Assembly: GCA_036250225.1 (NCBI GenBank)
Contig: JAPZLL010000035.1
Coordinates: 124,001 to 188,000 of the forward strand
Direction: 5' to 3'
Length of the DNA: 64,000 bases
Source: Cercophora sp. LCS_1
Taxonomy: Eukaryota > Ascomycota > Sordariomycetes > Sordariales > Lasiosphaeriaceae
The position numbers were made by a program, and so were the translations under genes. Below, in pieces: positions 1 through 11,806 of this stretch (positions within the stretch are counted from its first letter, which is position 1; every line of letters starts with the position of its first letter). Below the pieces are notes generated by a model. It had not been told where the DNA came from. It saw only the letters and a list, made by a program, of their open reading frames with translations, and ran no database searches.

Positions 1-77
1 TTCAAATTTCGAGGCTAAGCTTTACCCCAAGCTCACCTTCCATCTACACACCCCGGTGCCTTGCAGATCATCTCAAC

Positions 78-1089
78 ATGTGGCCCAGTCCTAAGGTTGC
101 CTTCCAGCTTCTGCTGGCTCACTCGCTGCTTGTCAGTGGGTCTCCTGTCGACGGCGAGGCTCTCGAGAAGCGCCAGTCATGCCCCTCAGTCCACGTCTTT
201 GGTGCTCGTGAGACGACAGTCAGTCCGGGATATGGGTCGGCCGGCACCGTTGTCAACCAGATCCTCGCCGCCTATCCCGGCTCCACGTCGGAGGCCATCA
301 GCTACCCGGCATGCGGCGGCCAGTCCTCTTGCGGCGGCGTTCAATACGGCGCCTCGGCGGCTCAGGGCACCACGGCTGTGGCCAATGCCGTGAACAGCTT
401 CCACCAGCGCTGCCCGAACACCCAGCTTGTCCTTGTCGGGTACTCCCAGGCGGGTTCATCCAAGTCGTCGTTGGCGGCAACCACGCTAACATGTTATCAA
501 GGGTGGTCAAATTATGGACAACGCCGTGTGCGGTGGTCCTGACTCGGGCTCGGGCATCACCAGCACCACACCTCCTATCTCGGCCAGTGCTCTCAACGCC
601 ATCAAGGCTGTGATCCTCATGGGCAGCCCCCGTTTTGTTGCTGGACTCTCCTACAACGTCGGCACCTGCACTGCTCAGGGTGTAAGTCGCCTCTTCGTGT
701 CTTTGGAAAGTGGCACTGACAGTTTCTAGTTCGCCGCGCGTCCCCGTGGCTACACGTGCGCCTCGGGCTCCAAGATCCAGAACTACTGCGACTCGCCCGA
801 TCCCTATTGCTGCACTGGCAGCGACCAGCAGCGCCACCAGCAGTATGGTTCCATCTACGGCTCCCAGGCCCTCGCCTTCGTCCGCAGCAAGCTCAGCTCG
901 TCGGGCGGCGGCGGTACGCCTGCCAATCCCACCACCACCCAGGCGCCCGCCCCTACTGGCGGCAATGGCGGAGGCAACTGCGCTGCTCTCTGGGGCCAGT
1001 GCGGTGGCCAGGGATGGAGTGGCCCTACGTGCTGTTCGCAGGGCACTTGCCGGGCGTCGAATCAGTGGTACTCGCAGTGCCTTAACTAA
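78..1089 (+). CDS. Acetylxylan esterase (CE5) with C-terminal cellulose-binding module (CBM1)
   Basis: Secreted serine esterase that removes acetyl groups from xylan. I read three exons, 78-449, 502-681 and 730-1089. The start gives a signal peptide (MWPSPKVAFQLLLAHS...) followed by a Lys-Arg site (EKRQ) like those cleaved by Kex2. The catalytic domain shows HVFGARET, YPACGGQSSCGG, the nucleophile motif GYSQGG created by joining exons 1 and 2, the aspartate in YCDSPDPYCC and a histidine in RHQQYGS. A Gly/Thr/Pro linker leads to a CBM1 of about 36 residues with CGGQGWSGPTCC and a final QWYSQCLN. The first intron (450-501) has a GC donor; the second (682-729) is GTAAGT...TAG. Length and order match fungal AXE1-type esterases. 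A cutinase is the other CE5 option, but the sequence is closer to acetylxylan esterase. Confidence 0.93.
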
Positions 1090-2039
1090 GCGGACAAACG
1101 ATGGCGAGCAGTCGGGACGCAGTACCGCCCTTCGGCAATGAGAGTGTCGATGCCTGGGGTCACACGTGTGTGCGGCTGAGCCGACCATGCCAGGGTGCGT
1201 CAGCCGCGCATTCACGCGGCTCTCCAACAACGAGCACCGACGCAGAGGTTCAGCTGGTGCCCGCGACAATGGATGATCAACCAAGGGAATTCCTGTACAT
1301 ATTTGACTTGACGTATATAATTCGCATGACCCGGATTTTGTTGGTCCTACAGCACACATTCCACGCAGTGTCCCGTTCCCGCCCCATCATCGATCCAACT
1401 TGCCGGATGTCTTTCCCAAATGGTGTCTCAGGTCGGAACTCGGAAGTCGGATCTACCCCGATTGAACATCGAACCGGTAAAATAAATTCCGCGTGGCTTC
1501 TGCATGGCTTCGGCATTCCTCGCTGGTGCGCGCACTGACCGCGGGGAGCACCAGAAGGGCATCGCGCAGGGAAGATCAGGGTGCCGAAAGCCAATGCGAA
1601 AAACACCCCCGGATTTCAAAACCCCCCGACATGGTCGCCAAGACCATTGCCAAGACCACAACGCTGGGTTTCACCACTCGCTGACAGCGACTGACAGGGA
1701 CTCCCAGACTGACAGCGAAGATCATTGTGGCCGTTTTGGCGGGTTGAACCATAGACACCGGGTTCGAGGTCTCAAACAAGATGTGTTGCGCGCAGCAACC
1801 AAGCTCATCACCCCCTTGATCTTAACTCGATTTGACCAGCTGGAGCCCGCGCTGAACCCAGAGGAAACGGTTGTCCTTTGTGACACCTATATTGCACAAG
1901 CACCCATCTCCCCTGTCCCCTGACCCTCATTCCAAACCAACTACTTTTTCGCTCTTTTATTCGCCCGACCGACCGACCGACCGATGCCGCCGTCTCGCAT
2001 CATCATTACGGGACGCAGTTGCTGTTTTTCCTTGTGAAC
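1090..2039. other. Intergenic region without a recognisable gene
   Basis: About 950 bases between the esterase stop and the rhodopsin-like gene. Several overlapping open frames exist on both strands, but none shows a family motif, a signal peptide or consistent splice sites. The last 100 bases are pyrimidine-rich with a short run of ACCG repeats near 1970-1983, consistent with a promoter and 5' leader of the next gene. Confidence 0.5.
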
Positions 2040-3220
2040 ATGGACTCGTCTCCCGTCGTTGTTGCTGTCGGTGATGGACCGCCACAGACAACTGACGTGG
2101 ACGTGGAGGATATGGACACCATGGATATGGGACCGTATCTTCTCCGTGTCATCTGGGTGCTTGCCGGTCTATCGACACTCCTGTTAGGACTGCGTCTGTA
2201 TTCCAAGCTGTGGCGGCGAAGGCCGTTGTGGTGGGATGATCATGTTCTTGTTGCTGCTTGGGTGAGCTTCCTCATCCCCTTCCGTTGTTCCTCGGACTCG
2301 GTTACTGATGATGGTTACCTAGTTATCGCTCATGGTTTCTGTCGCGCTGCAAACGGCGGGTGTAGTGCACGGCGGGCTCGGCAGACCGTACACCGCCGTT
2401 ACTCACGACCAGCTGGCTATCATGTCTGTGCTGTCCATCTCGGCTGGATTTGGGTCGATCCTTGCCGCGTCGTGGAGCAAGACGTCGTTTGCACTGTCGT
2501 TGTTGCGGATCTCGACGCCTGGATGGATACGTATGGCCGTTTGGGCCATTATCATCTCGACGAATGTCGTGTTTGGCGTGTTGGGCTTGATGCAGTGGAT
2601 CCAGTGCTGGCCTGTTGCTAAGCTGTGGTCCTACGAGCTGCCGGGGTCGTGTTGGCCCAGTTATATCTTTCAGGGATATGGCGCCTTTGCTTCTGGTTAG
2701 TTCTTCTCTCTGGGATGGTAGGACGGGAAAGACTAACGATCGGTAGCCTTCTCGGGATTGGCGGATATCACGCTCGCGATACTCCCATGGAGGATTATCT
2801 GGACGGTGGCGATCAACAAGAAGGATAAGATTGGAGCACTGTTGGCTATGAGCATGGGCGTATTGTAAGTTTTGCATCGTCCAAATGATGACCGATGCTC
2901 ATAGTTGTCACAGCGCCGGGATCATGCCATTCTTGAAGATCATGACGCTGTATTCCATTGGGAATAGCAATGGTGAGCATATCTTCAGGTCCCCTACATA
3001 TTCCGGAGAGATACTCATACACAACAAAACAGCAACAGTGGTTGATCTTTTCATCTACGGCACCGCCGAACCGGCAGCCGCCATCATGGCCGCATGCATC
3101 CCGGCCCTCCGCGCCCTCGTGCAGCAAGAATCTAAGCGGGAACCAGTGCAATTCGTCACATTGTCAGATAAACACCTGGCGTCTCCGGCACCGTCGTTTC
3201 AGACTATAACACGGAGGTGA
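2040..3220 (+). CDS. Rhodopsin-like seven-helix membrane protein (SAT4/PTH11-type)
   Basis: Fungal integral membrane protein of the rhodopsin-like family that includes SAT4 and PTH11-related receptors; ligand and partner are unknown. Five exons: 2040-2261, 2323-2695, 2747-2864, 2914-2972 and 3033-3220, with donors GTGAGC, GTTAGT, GTAAGT and GTGAGC. Joining them restores family landmarks: the first helix with LRLYSKLWRRRPLWWDD, then helices around VSVALQTAGVVHGG and SFALSLLRISTPG, the DITLAILPWRIIW segment, then KKDKIGALLAMSMGVLAG and a closing TAEPAAAIMAACIPALRAL. The N-terminus is acidic and outward-facing by family topology. The C-terminal tail after the last helix is short, about 45 residues. 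It is a lone gene and no regulation is visible. Confidence 0.85.
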
Positions 3221-3953
3221 GGTTCTGTAAGTTAGTGTGGCATTTGCATTTGGGGCCAGGTTATACACATTGGTAGGAGCAGGGGTCATTGCATTTACAA
3301 GTATTGTACAAGTACACGGGTTGGGTAGGGTGGCGTTATTTTACTTAATATTCCTTATGATATTCTTCTTTACAGTGGATTGCGGCTTCGTGCAATGTTC
3401 ACCTTCTCATTCAGTCTTAGTCAGAGTCTCGTCGCGTCGTTTTGGCAATTTCCCTGAAGGGGGCTGACATCCGCTTGGCGAGACGGGAAATTTTGATGCC
3501 TGGAGTGGGCCCGAGATTGGTGCTACGGTCCAGTCTTGCCGTCATGGCGTTTTGATCTTCCCAAGTCAGGCTCGGGACCGTTCATGATCGGATCGAAGCT
3601 GAAATAAGGAATAAAACATAAGTAGGCCTTCTTAACGATACAATGACCGTCTTTCAATCCCACAAGATTGCAACACCAGGGGTCATTCGCGGCAGGCGGG
3701 AGTGGCTGCAGCAGCTGAAGCTTGATTGATCGACATGTGTAAGCTGACTCGGTACACTCGTATCTCGCTACCTATTTCCGGGTAATCCGCCGAGCCAGGG
3801 TCTGAGATGGATGGGGATCAACCTAAGGTGCATTCGGGAGCTGACTGGTGGTCTCTTAGCGTATGACTACAAGACGGCTGGACTCCCACATCATATCTCC
3901 ATCATGTTGTTGTTGGTGTTGCTGCTGCGGTCTCGTCAAAGAGTTACGACAAC
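3221..3953. other. Intergenic region without a recognisable gene
   Basis: 733 bases between two genes on the same strand. A 76-codon frame near 3237-3467 is Phe/Val-rich with no family resemblance and looks like chance. The stretch before 3954 carries a repeated TTGTTGTTGGTGTTGCTG-type run near 3906-3925. I see nothing else. Confidence 0.5.
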
Positions 3954-6283
3954 ATGGTTAAACCATTGACCATCGTGGCGATGGCCATCTCATTGGCGCC
4001 TCTCCGTGGTGTCTTAGCTCAATCCTCCAGCTTCTGGTATGCAAACATCGACCATACGACTGCGGGAGTTCGAGGATTTGCGCCTCATCTCGATGGCGAC
4101 AACACATACGAGGTCTTCAAAGTCGTGACTCCCAGTGGAGGGGGTGCAGCTATCCAACAGGCGATTAATGAGGGATCCAATGGCACAACGCGCCATGGAA
4201 TGTGGTTTGCCTCCCAGCCAAGGGTCGTGTATCTCCTGCCCGGGGAGTATCTTGTCGATAAGACGATCCGGATGAACACCGACACCATTCTCATGGGCGA
4301 TGCCACAAACGTAACCCCCCTTTCCCCCTCTCACACTGCTTTTGTCGCTGACCCTGGTAGCCCCCCATCCTCAAAGCCGTCCCCGGCTTTCTCGACGACA
4401 CGACGCTCCTTTCAGGCCAGGACCCAACAACAGGCATCTCAGGCGAGCTCTCCTTCGCCATCGGCCTCAAAAACATCATCCTCGACACAACCTCAATCCC
4501 CGCCAACGAATCCTTCACAGTCCTCTGGTGGGGCGTAGCCCAAGGCTCCCAGCTCCAAAACGTCAAAATCATCATGCCCCAGTCCCCTGACGGCCAACAC
4601 GGCCACTCAGGCATCCGTCTTGGCCGCGGCTCAACCCTCGGCCTATCCGATGTACACATCTCAGGCGGTCTCAACGGCATCTGGCACGACGGGCACCAAC
4701 AAGCCCTCTACAAATCCATCACGTTCCACCGCAACACCATAGGCATGCTCATCACGGGCGGCAGCACCATCTCCCTGATATCTCCCGTCTTCGACACCGT
4801 CGGCATCGCCATCCACCAAACAGGCGGCTACCCCTGGATCGCCATTATCGATGCTATCTCAACTAACTCGGGCGTCACCTTTCGCACCGAGACCTGGCCG
4901 TCCTTTCTGATTGAGAATCTTTCCAAAGACACAGATTCCGACATCGTTCAAGGTCCGGGGGACTATACCTTCCCCTCCCAGCCCCATCTCTCCCGCCTCT
5001 CGTACGCCAACACGGTCGACCGCGACCCCATCTACGGTCCCGACGACGCACCGCATACCCGTCCGTCGTACCTCGCGCCGGGCGGTAGGTACCCCGTCTT
5101 CCCGGCGCCGAATTACGCGGACCTTCCTGCTTTTGCATTCCTCAACGTCAAAGACCCAGCCCAAAACGGCGGGTACACGATTCTGGGTGACAGCTCCCGG
5201 GACGAATCCGCCTCCCTGAACAAGATCCTAGAGCTTGCAGCCCGTCGCCACAAAATCGCTTACTTCCCGTTTGGCAAGTACCGCGTTGATTCCACCTTAC
5301 ACATCCCGCCCGGCTCACGGATCGTGGGTGAAGCATGGGCTACCATCTCCGGTTTTGGCCCCTTTTTTTCTGATTCCAACAATCCTAAACCTGTCGTCCA
5401 AGTCGGGAGGCCAGGTGACGTCGGGACAGCCCACATCCAGGATATGCGGTTTACCGTTTCTGAGGTTCTACCGGGGGCTATCATCCTGCAGTTCCACATC
5501 GCTGGCCTCAAACCGGGGGACGTGGCCGTTTGGAACTCAATGGTCACCATCGGCGGTGTTCGCGGCGCGGCTGGTGTCACGGAGAATTGTAATGACGCGG
5601 CGAATCAATGCAAGGCCGCGTTCATGGGGATTCATCTAGCCGAAACGTCATCGGTGTACGTAGAGAATGTCTGGAATTGGGTGGCTGATCATATTACTGA
5701 GGATTTTGCTGGCGGGAGTAACATCGCTGCCGGACGGGGTGTTTTGGTTGAGTCGAAGAAAGGGACGTGGTTGTATGCACTTGGAAGTGAGCATTGGTGG
5801 TTGTATCAGCTTGGGTTGGTCGGTGCTGAGGGAGTTGTCGTGGGAATGTTGCAGAGTGAGACGAATTATGATCAGGGGGATAATAACCCTATGGTGTTAC
5901 CGGCGCCGTGGGAGTTGGAAGAGACAAAATGGGGAGACCCGGGGTTTGAGTGGTGTGAGGTGGAGGATAAGAGGTGTAGGATGGGCATGGCGAATTGGTG
6001 GAAGGGTGGGAGGGATGTTTACTCGTATGCGAGTGCCAGCTGGGCGTTTTTCTCCGGGCCGGGGTATCAGCGGTGTAAGGGGGAGTATGAGTGCCAGGGA
6101 GCCATGCATGTTGTTGGGGAGACGCCGGGGAATTTGAATGCGTTTGGGTTGTGTAGTAAGGATGCTGAGGTTACGCTGAGGTTGGCAGACGGGAGGGGAA
6201 TTGTTACGCGGGATGGGTTTACGGGTGGGTGGCCTGGTGGTGGAGGCGATGTTGGGCGGTATACGCCAGAGGAGACGATGTAG
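3954..6283 (+). CDS. GH55 exo-beta-1,3-glucanase (glucan 1,3-beta-glucosidase)
   Basis: Secreted enzyme that releases glucose from beta-1,3-glucan such as callose, laminarin or fungal wall glucan. Two exons, 3954-4310 and 4361-6283; the intron has a GTAACC donor and ends GGTAG, and both junctions are in phase 0. The product is about 759 residues, normal for GH55. A signal peptide (MVKPLTIVAMAISLAPL...) precedes SSFWYANI, the usual start of the first pectate-lyase-like beta-helix. Further family landmarks are VYLLPGEYLVDKTI, LWWGVAQGSQLQNV, GHSGIRLGRGS and, in the second helix domain, KIAYFPFGKYRVDSTLHIPPGSRIVGE. The second exon is long and unbroken. The carbohydrate set around it suggests plant or fungal wall breakdown. 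Confidence 0.9.
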
Positions 6284-6919
6284 ATGTGTTTTGATAGGGA
6301 GTTGATGTCGACGGAAGTATAAAGGATTTGAATTGAAGACACATTTCTCTCCATCCACAAGAGGGTATGTTAACAAATGAAGAACAAGCCGCATTAACCC
6401 TTCCCGGAAAAGTTAAATAGCGAAATGCAAAGTGATAAACGGCGAAAGTCTCTTCTATTTTCGCACGCAAAAACGCGATCCACAGAGCCTCTAAAATAGT
6501 GTAGATATATTTTTGAGTATCAAATATGCATTGGATATATTTTGAAGAGCACAATGGAATCAATTAGAGGATGCATTTGCTTGCGGAAGCCCTAGAGTAG
6601 AGGTTCTGACATTGGTGCATTGGAAAATCTTGACCCCTTGAAGCCGTTTTTACGGCATGATATTCATTTCCTTGTAATGGTTTCACTCTTTATCACTTTG
6701 CCTTTTGCTGTGATTGGGCGGGAAACATTTTGCGGTGCTTTAAGCGCGCGCGTCCGTTCATGGGCATGCTCCCCCTGAAGGCTTGGCATCAACACTGTCG
6801 TCCTTCGCTCCTTCATCTTCGGTTGGAGAAAGCCTCAATCAAGCCTGGGCAATCTCTGCAATTTGCATGCAGCAACGCAAAAATTTGGGCATTTCCCTCT
6901 CCCAATTCAGGTGGCAGTC
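6284..6919. other. Intergenic region, AT-rich at the left
   Basis: 636 bases between the GH55 stop and the HET start. The segment 6400-6560 is AT-rich and lacks coding character. No RNA gene or repeat was found. Confidence 0.45.
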
Positions 6920-8728
6920 ATGGAGTACCAGTACACGCCGCTCCCCACCTCGGACAGCATCCGCATCGTGGTCTTGCTTCCCTCCACGAACCGCGGCGAC
7001 ATAATCCGGTGCAAATTTACCAACGTGTTCCTCGGCAATGAGGCGATCCCAAAATATGAAGCTCTTTCTTACACTTGGGGGTATCGCCAGGGCTCGAGAC
7101 CCATTTTGTGCGAGGGCAAGACCATTCTGGTAACACCAAACTGCGAGCAGGCGCTCCTTCATCTTCGACGTCGGTTCCGATCGCGACACCTGTGGGTCGA
7201 CGCCATTTGTATCAATCAGCAGTCGGTGCCCGAAAAGAACACACAAGTACCGCTGATGGGCGACATATATCGCCATGCCAGCCGCACCATCATGTGGTTG
7301 GGCGTTGACACGGACCCGGAGTTATCGGGGCTCCTGCGGCGTGCTTCAAGATACGGGGCCGCGATCAATCGAATGAAAAGTGCCTACAGGGCGGTGACGA
7401 GTTCAGAATTGACGAGCATAGCAACCGAGTACCCCATCCTCAACCGAGCTGAAAAAGACCGTCTCGCACGCCTCTTGAAAAACGACTGGTTTCACAGAAT
7501 GTGGACCCTCCAAGAGTTTTTGCTCTCCGAATCTCCCGTCTTTCGCTTGGGTGGGATCGAGTGCGGTGCTAATGACCTCCTCGCCTATTCTTCTTGTGGC
7601 CACGGTCTTTTCGGCCGCGGAGACCTAGACCAGTATTTCACCAGAAACCAGATGCGCCGGACACAAGTCTTATGGGGATCCGGGGTGCCCAAATTCATTG
7701 CTGACATGGTTCAACTTGCGTCGCTCAACCACGCAAGCGACGCTCGGGATAAAGTATACGGCATGATGGCCTGGATCAAGCACTGTCACCCAAGCGTACA
7801 AGTTCCCGCCGTCGACTACGCAGTATCTGCCCAGCACGTCTTTGAGCGCTTTACTCGGTGTATCATTGCCACAACACAAACTCTCTCTGCCCTCGAATTC
7901 ATTAACACTCGGCCGCAGAGAGAGGATGACTCGGCTCCCAGCCTTCCATCATGGGTTCTCGACCTTCGACATGCGGAACGCATCGCAACCGACTGGAAAG
8001 AATACGACTTTTTCACAAACTCCCTCTCACGGGGCCCGTACCCACTTGCAACCAGCGTCCTAGACTCGGACAGACCGTCTCAATTGCCAGTCTGTGGGAA
8101 GAAGATGGCTGTGGTGCGAATTGTAAGCTCGCGCATGCCGTTCTTCGACGCTCAGCCAGACCAGCCTCCCAACATTGAGGACATGGACTATGCCCGCACC
8201 GAATGTCTCTCTGAATGGACTGCACTAGCCGCGGGTCTAGACCTTGACCAAGAAATTGTGAATGCGTCTCCTTATCGTTCGGGTCCCAACCCATACGTTA
8301 CTATCCTTGAGAAAATGACGGAGCCGCTGGACTACCTTCGACTGCGTCATGAGCCGTTGGACCCTGACACCGATACCAGAAAACCTGCTACGTGGGAACA
8401 GATACAAACAAAGGTGAAACAAGACAAGATAAGATCAGCACGGGAAGAGAAGACCTCCTTTATCGATGGGACTGTCCGACTTCACGATATGTGTGCGCTG
8501 TTCGTCACCAGCACCGGTCATCTTGGAGAATGTCAGGGTGATGTTCTTCGCGGAGATGAGATATACATCCTTCAAGGCGCCGAGTTTCCATTTGTTTTGA
8601 GACAGGCTTGTGCGAGGAACCAGTACACTGTCGTGGGGAAGGCTAACATCCCATGCGACAATGCGCCTGGGTGGGATCCGCGTGCTTTGGCAAGCGATCC
8701 GGATGCCCAAGATTTGGTGTTGGTATAG
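6920..8728 (+). CDS. HET-domain (heterokaryon incompatibility) protein
   Basis: HET domains act in fungal non-self recognition and cell death; the trigger of this protein is unknown. One exon, about 602 residues. An upstream in-frame ATG exists at 6863, but 6920 is preferred because MEYQYTPLPTSDSIRIV is the usual opening of this subfamily. HET landmarks in order are YEALSYTWG (about residue 47), LWVDAICINQQ (about 91), MGDIYRHASRTIMWLG, WFHRMWTLQEF and, later, DARDKVYGMMAWI. The C-terminal region (HDMCALFVTSTGHLGECQ...GDEIYILQGAEFPFVLR) is the usual tail of this HET class. The reading frame is intact. It is one of three large HET genes in the window, the others starting near 19595 (minus) and 45022. 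Confidence 0.88.
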   Translation: MEYQYTPLPTSDSIRIVVLLPSTNRGDIIRCKFTNVFLGNEAIPKYEALSYTWGYRQGSRPILCEGKTILVTPNCEQALLHLRRRFRSRHLWVDAICINQQSVPEKNTQVPLMGDIYRHASRTIMWLGVDTDPELSGLLRRASRYGAAINRMKSAYRAVTSSELTSIATEYPILNRAEKDRLARLLKNDWFHRMWTLQEFLLSESPVFRLGGIECGANDLLAYSSCGHGLFGRGDLDQYFTRNQMRRTQVLWGSGVPKFIADMVQLASLNHASDARDKVYGMMAWIKHCHPSVQVPAVDYAVSAQHVFERFTRCIIATTQTLSALEFINTRPQREDDSAPSLPSWVLDLRHAERIATDWKEYDFFTNSLSRGPYPLATSVLDSDRPSQLPVCGKKMAVVRIVSSRMPFFDAQPDQPPNIEDMDYARTECLSEWTALAAGLDLDQEIVNASPYRSGPNPYVTILEKMTEPLDYLRLRHEPLDPDTDTRKPATWEQIQTKVKQDKIRSAREEKTSFIDGTVRLHDMCALFVTSTGHLGECQGDVLRGDEIYILQGAEFPFVLRQACARNQYTVVGKANIPCDNAPGWDPRALASDPDAQDLVLV

Positions 8729-9662
8729 CTTATTATGCCACTGGGACTAGGAGAAACGTATTATTCTCGAATGTTCTGGGCAAAGTCGCACTTGGATGGG
8801 TACTTGAGCACAAACTTGGGGAGCAAAATCCCGGAACTGGGCGCAAGCTGCACTGCCCCGCCCTGAGGTCTGGACCACAAGCTCCGGCGTCACGCTCATT
8901 GGTCGCCCTATTTTGCTTGGCCAAAAGCATATCAAACACCCTCCCTCCCTGGGACCTGACTTCTCACGTCGATTGGACGTTAGCCAGCGAACAGTTGCAT
9001 GGAGGCGTCGAAAGACGGGCTGTCATTTGTTCGCGGTGATGCGGGCAACTTGCGTCATGCAGAACGCCGACACTTCGCTCAGGAAGATGTGGCCAAGTTT
9101 GGCAAGTCTTCATGCGGATGAAGATGTGGGGGAGCTTGTTTGCGAAGTTGGCCGACCTCTCTTGCCATCGTCCACCCCTCCGGTCCGGAGACAAGTGCAT
9201 CGGATTGGCCATTCCGGCAAGTTCAGCTAGGGTCCTCTCAGCCACGCTGGGTCTAGACAGTCTTCGACCAAGCTCACTGCATATGCACATCTCCATCCCC
9301 TTCCCTGATAAGGGATGAGCCGTGTCTGTGCACGGCTTGAAGCTACGCATGTAGACCGACTGTCAAACATGTCGCCATTTGTGGCGTCAAGACAACGGCT
9401 GAGAGTCCCACGGCAGTTGCGTTTCGTATCTAATTGGGCCGATGTCCTGCTGCCACCGCAGACATGAGAAGGCCTTTAAAAGCGAGCCGGCGACGGGGGA
9501 CTTGACGGGTCTTTTGTGCCATCAGGCTCTCCTTCTCTCTTAGCCAGAACGTGCGTCCCCAGCCGCCACCTTGTGCTGTCTCTTACAGGACCCTTTTCCG
9601 GCTCTTTCCTACCCCAGTACCTCATTCTCAGTCACATACTGCCAACGGCGCCGGTAGCAGCC
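8729..9662. other. Intergenic region without a recognisable gene
   Basis: 934 bases. Short overlapping frames occur on both strands but have no conserved motif. The last 150 bases are pyrimidine-rich, with TTTAAAAGCG at about 9475-9484 as a possible TATA-like element and a long leader before the phospholipase D-like start. Confidence 0.45.
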
Positions 9663-11690
9663 ATGCCGACCATCCACGACATCTACAAGGCCATCAAGGA
9701 GACAGACGTAGACCCCAGCCACTTTGAGGGACTTTCGTACGGGATCACGTACAATGATCGCCTTGGGCTGCCAAAGGGAGGTGACTTTCTCGTTGTCTCG
9801 CCATTTGGGAAACTCCCTGCCGATGACGCCGCCTTTGCCAGGGCATCCGATCAATACGATGAAGGCAAGATGCCCATCCAGGAGGCATTCAAGGACGTCT
9901 TGATCAAGGGCAATGACCTGTCGGCGGACCAAACGACGCTGTTCATCGACATTGCCGACCTCGACGATGACAACGGAAACACTGTCTTCCTGACCGAAGG
10001 CGGCGCGGATTCCATCGCCGAGACCATTGCGGGTCTCGTCAACGAGCTGGAGAAGTCGCGCCCTGGCGTGACGCCCGTGATCCGTTTCCTCCGCGGCGCA
10101 TCCGGCAAGGTATCGGTCGACGATGCGTTCTGGAATTCGCACCGCCCTGGCATCGAAGCCATGTTTTGGAAGACGGACGATAGCGGGAAGGAACTCGTCC
10201 CACGCATCACGCATCCGAACGCACAGTTTCACATTGGGTACTACAGCCCAAATTTTGTCATGACGTGAGTGTGCCCCGCGTTTTATTTGCGAGTGGGTGC
10301 TTACTCCTCACTGCTTAACTGCAGCCCGAAGGAGGAGAGCGGGCTCAAGTTAGCCTCGTTGATGTTCGGCCTGGCGAAAGGCTGGTCTTTCGATGTAGTC
10401 AACACGACAGTCGATACGGCGTTCAAGACGCTCACCTTCTCAGCCAGTTGGAACCACGGCAAGATTGTAGCCATTGGCGGCAAGACCATAATGACGGGCG
10501 GCATCAACTACTGGCCTGACTACATCGGAAAGAAGGGCGACGGGCGAGGAAGAATCATTGACATGCAAGCCACCGTGACGGGTGACGCTGCTGCTTCCGC
10601 CCAGGGTGGTTATCTTGACTACTTCTGGAAGTACCTGAACCTGAAAGCGACCGATCGCCGGACCGACCTCCGCTGTTTCAAACGGTCAATCACTCTCAAC
10701 AGCAAGGCCAAGGTGGGCGAACTGCCCTGGCAAGCGGACAAGGACGTGCCCATCTTCAAAGACCTCGCCAAATACCATCCTAAGGCACCAGGAACCGGAA
10801 TCCCCGTCCTTTCGGTCGCCCGAGTCGGGGATTGGGGCGGTGATGTCATCGCAGCCTACCCGGTCCAGGGCGTCGACGGTCTTCGTGATATTTTTGTCAA
10901 CAAAGCTGTTCCCATCCTTGAAGCCGAGGGGAACTTCAGCGGCATCCTCGACAAGATCCATGAATTCTCGGACAGCGGAAGCTACGCTGGCGTCCTCAGG
11001 ACCTTTGGGTTCTCCCCTGCCGTGTGGGCTAGCGACACAGCGCGTATCTGGGCTATTGGCAATGCCCAGTCCACCGTCTACACAAGTGGCCAGATGTTGG
11101 TTGGTGCTCTGCAGCGAGGCGTTGGCGCGTACGACGCCATGGTGGCTGCCACCAACAAGACAAGACCCCCTGCGCACCATTGGGACGGGTACCTTTGGTC
11201 GTACGAGCTGCTGCGAGCCTTTGCCACTGTGATCCTGCGACTTCGTGACAACAAGGCGGACCACGCCGAGAGCGGTATCTACATTGTTCTTGGCAACAAC
11301 GACCCCAACAACAAGAGGTCTGGAGAATGGGGCGACGCTCGCTCTGTCGGCGACGTCCAGGCGCGCATCGTCTCGCTCCTCCGTGGCCTCGACGCCAAGT
11401 TGGACGAGGCCAGTGCATCGAAGCTTGTCGGCGAGTATTTCCACATCAGGCGGATTGAGAAGCCGTATGGAAAGGATGGACCAGACAGCATTCATACCAA
11501 AACCATCTGTGTGGATAGAGAGCTGTTGTATGTGGGCAGCGACAATCTGTACCCGAGCTATAACGAGGAGCATGGCATCTGGGTTGATGACAAACCGGCT
11601 GTGGCTGGTTGGATCAGCGACTACTGGGATGTGCTGTGGAAGAAGGCGACAGGGCCGACGGCGTTGGATGTCAAGGTTTCCACAAAGTGA
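9663..11690 (+). CDS. Phospholipase D superfamily protein
   Basis: Likely phosphodiesterase or phosphatidyl-transferase of the PLD superfamily; substrate unknown. Exons 9663-10264 and 10325-11690, donor GTGAGT, acceptor GCAG, about 655 residues. The ATG at 9663 sits in a good context (gcagccATGcc) and opens MPTIHDIYKAIKETD; the in-frame extension back to 9516 looks like leader sequence. Two active-site-like motifs are visible. The first, WNHGKIVAIGGKTIMTGG, keeps H-x-K and the trailing GG but has glycine where the HKD aspartate is expected. The second, HTKTICVDRELLYVGSDN, is a full H-x-K-x4-D followed by G-S. Such asymmetry occurs in several fungal PLD-like proteins. No signal peptide is obvious, so an intracellular or membrane-edge role is likely. 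Confidence 0.8.
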
Positions 11691-11806
11691 TGTTACGCGG
11701 TCCTATTTCATCACGTTGCAAGTGTTTCTTGGTCGAGGTCCTTATGATCGTTGATGATTGATGAACAAGCACTTGTTTCATGTTACTTGAGGCGCCTCCC
11801 TCCAAT

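Noticed and set aside
298..1359. 353-codon minus-strand frame over the esterase gene
   Set aside because: It is antisense to a clear CE5-CBM1 gene with matching splice sites and has no motif of its own; high GC makes such shadow frames common.
10686..11573. 295-codon minus-strand frame
   Set aside because: Antisense shadow of the phospholipase D-like gene.
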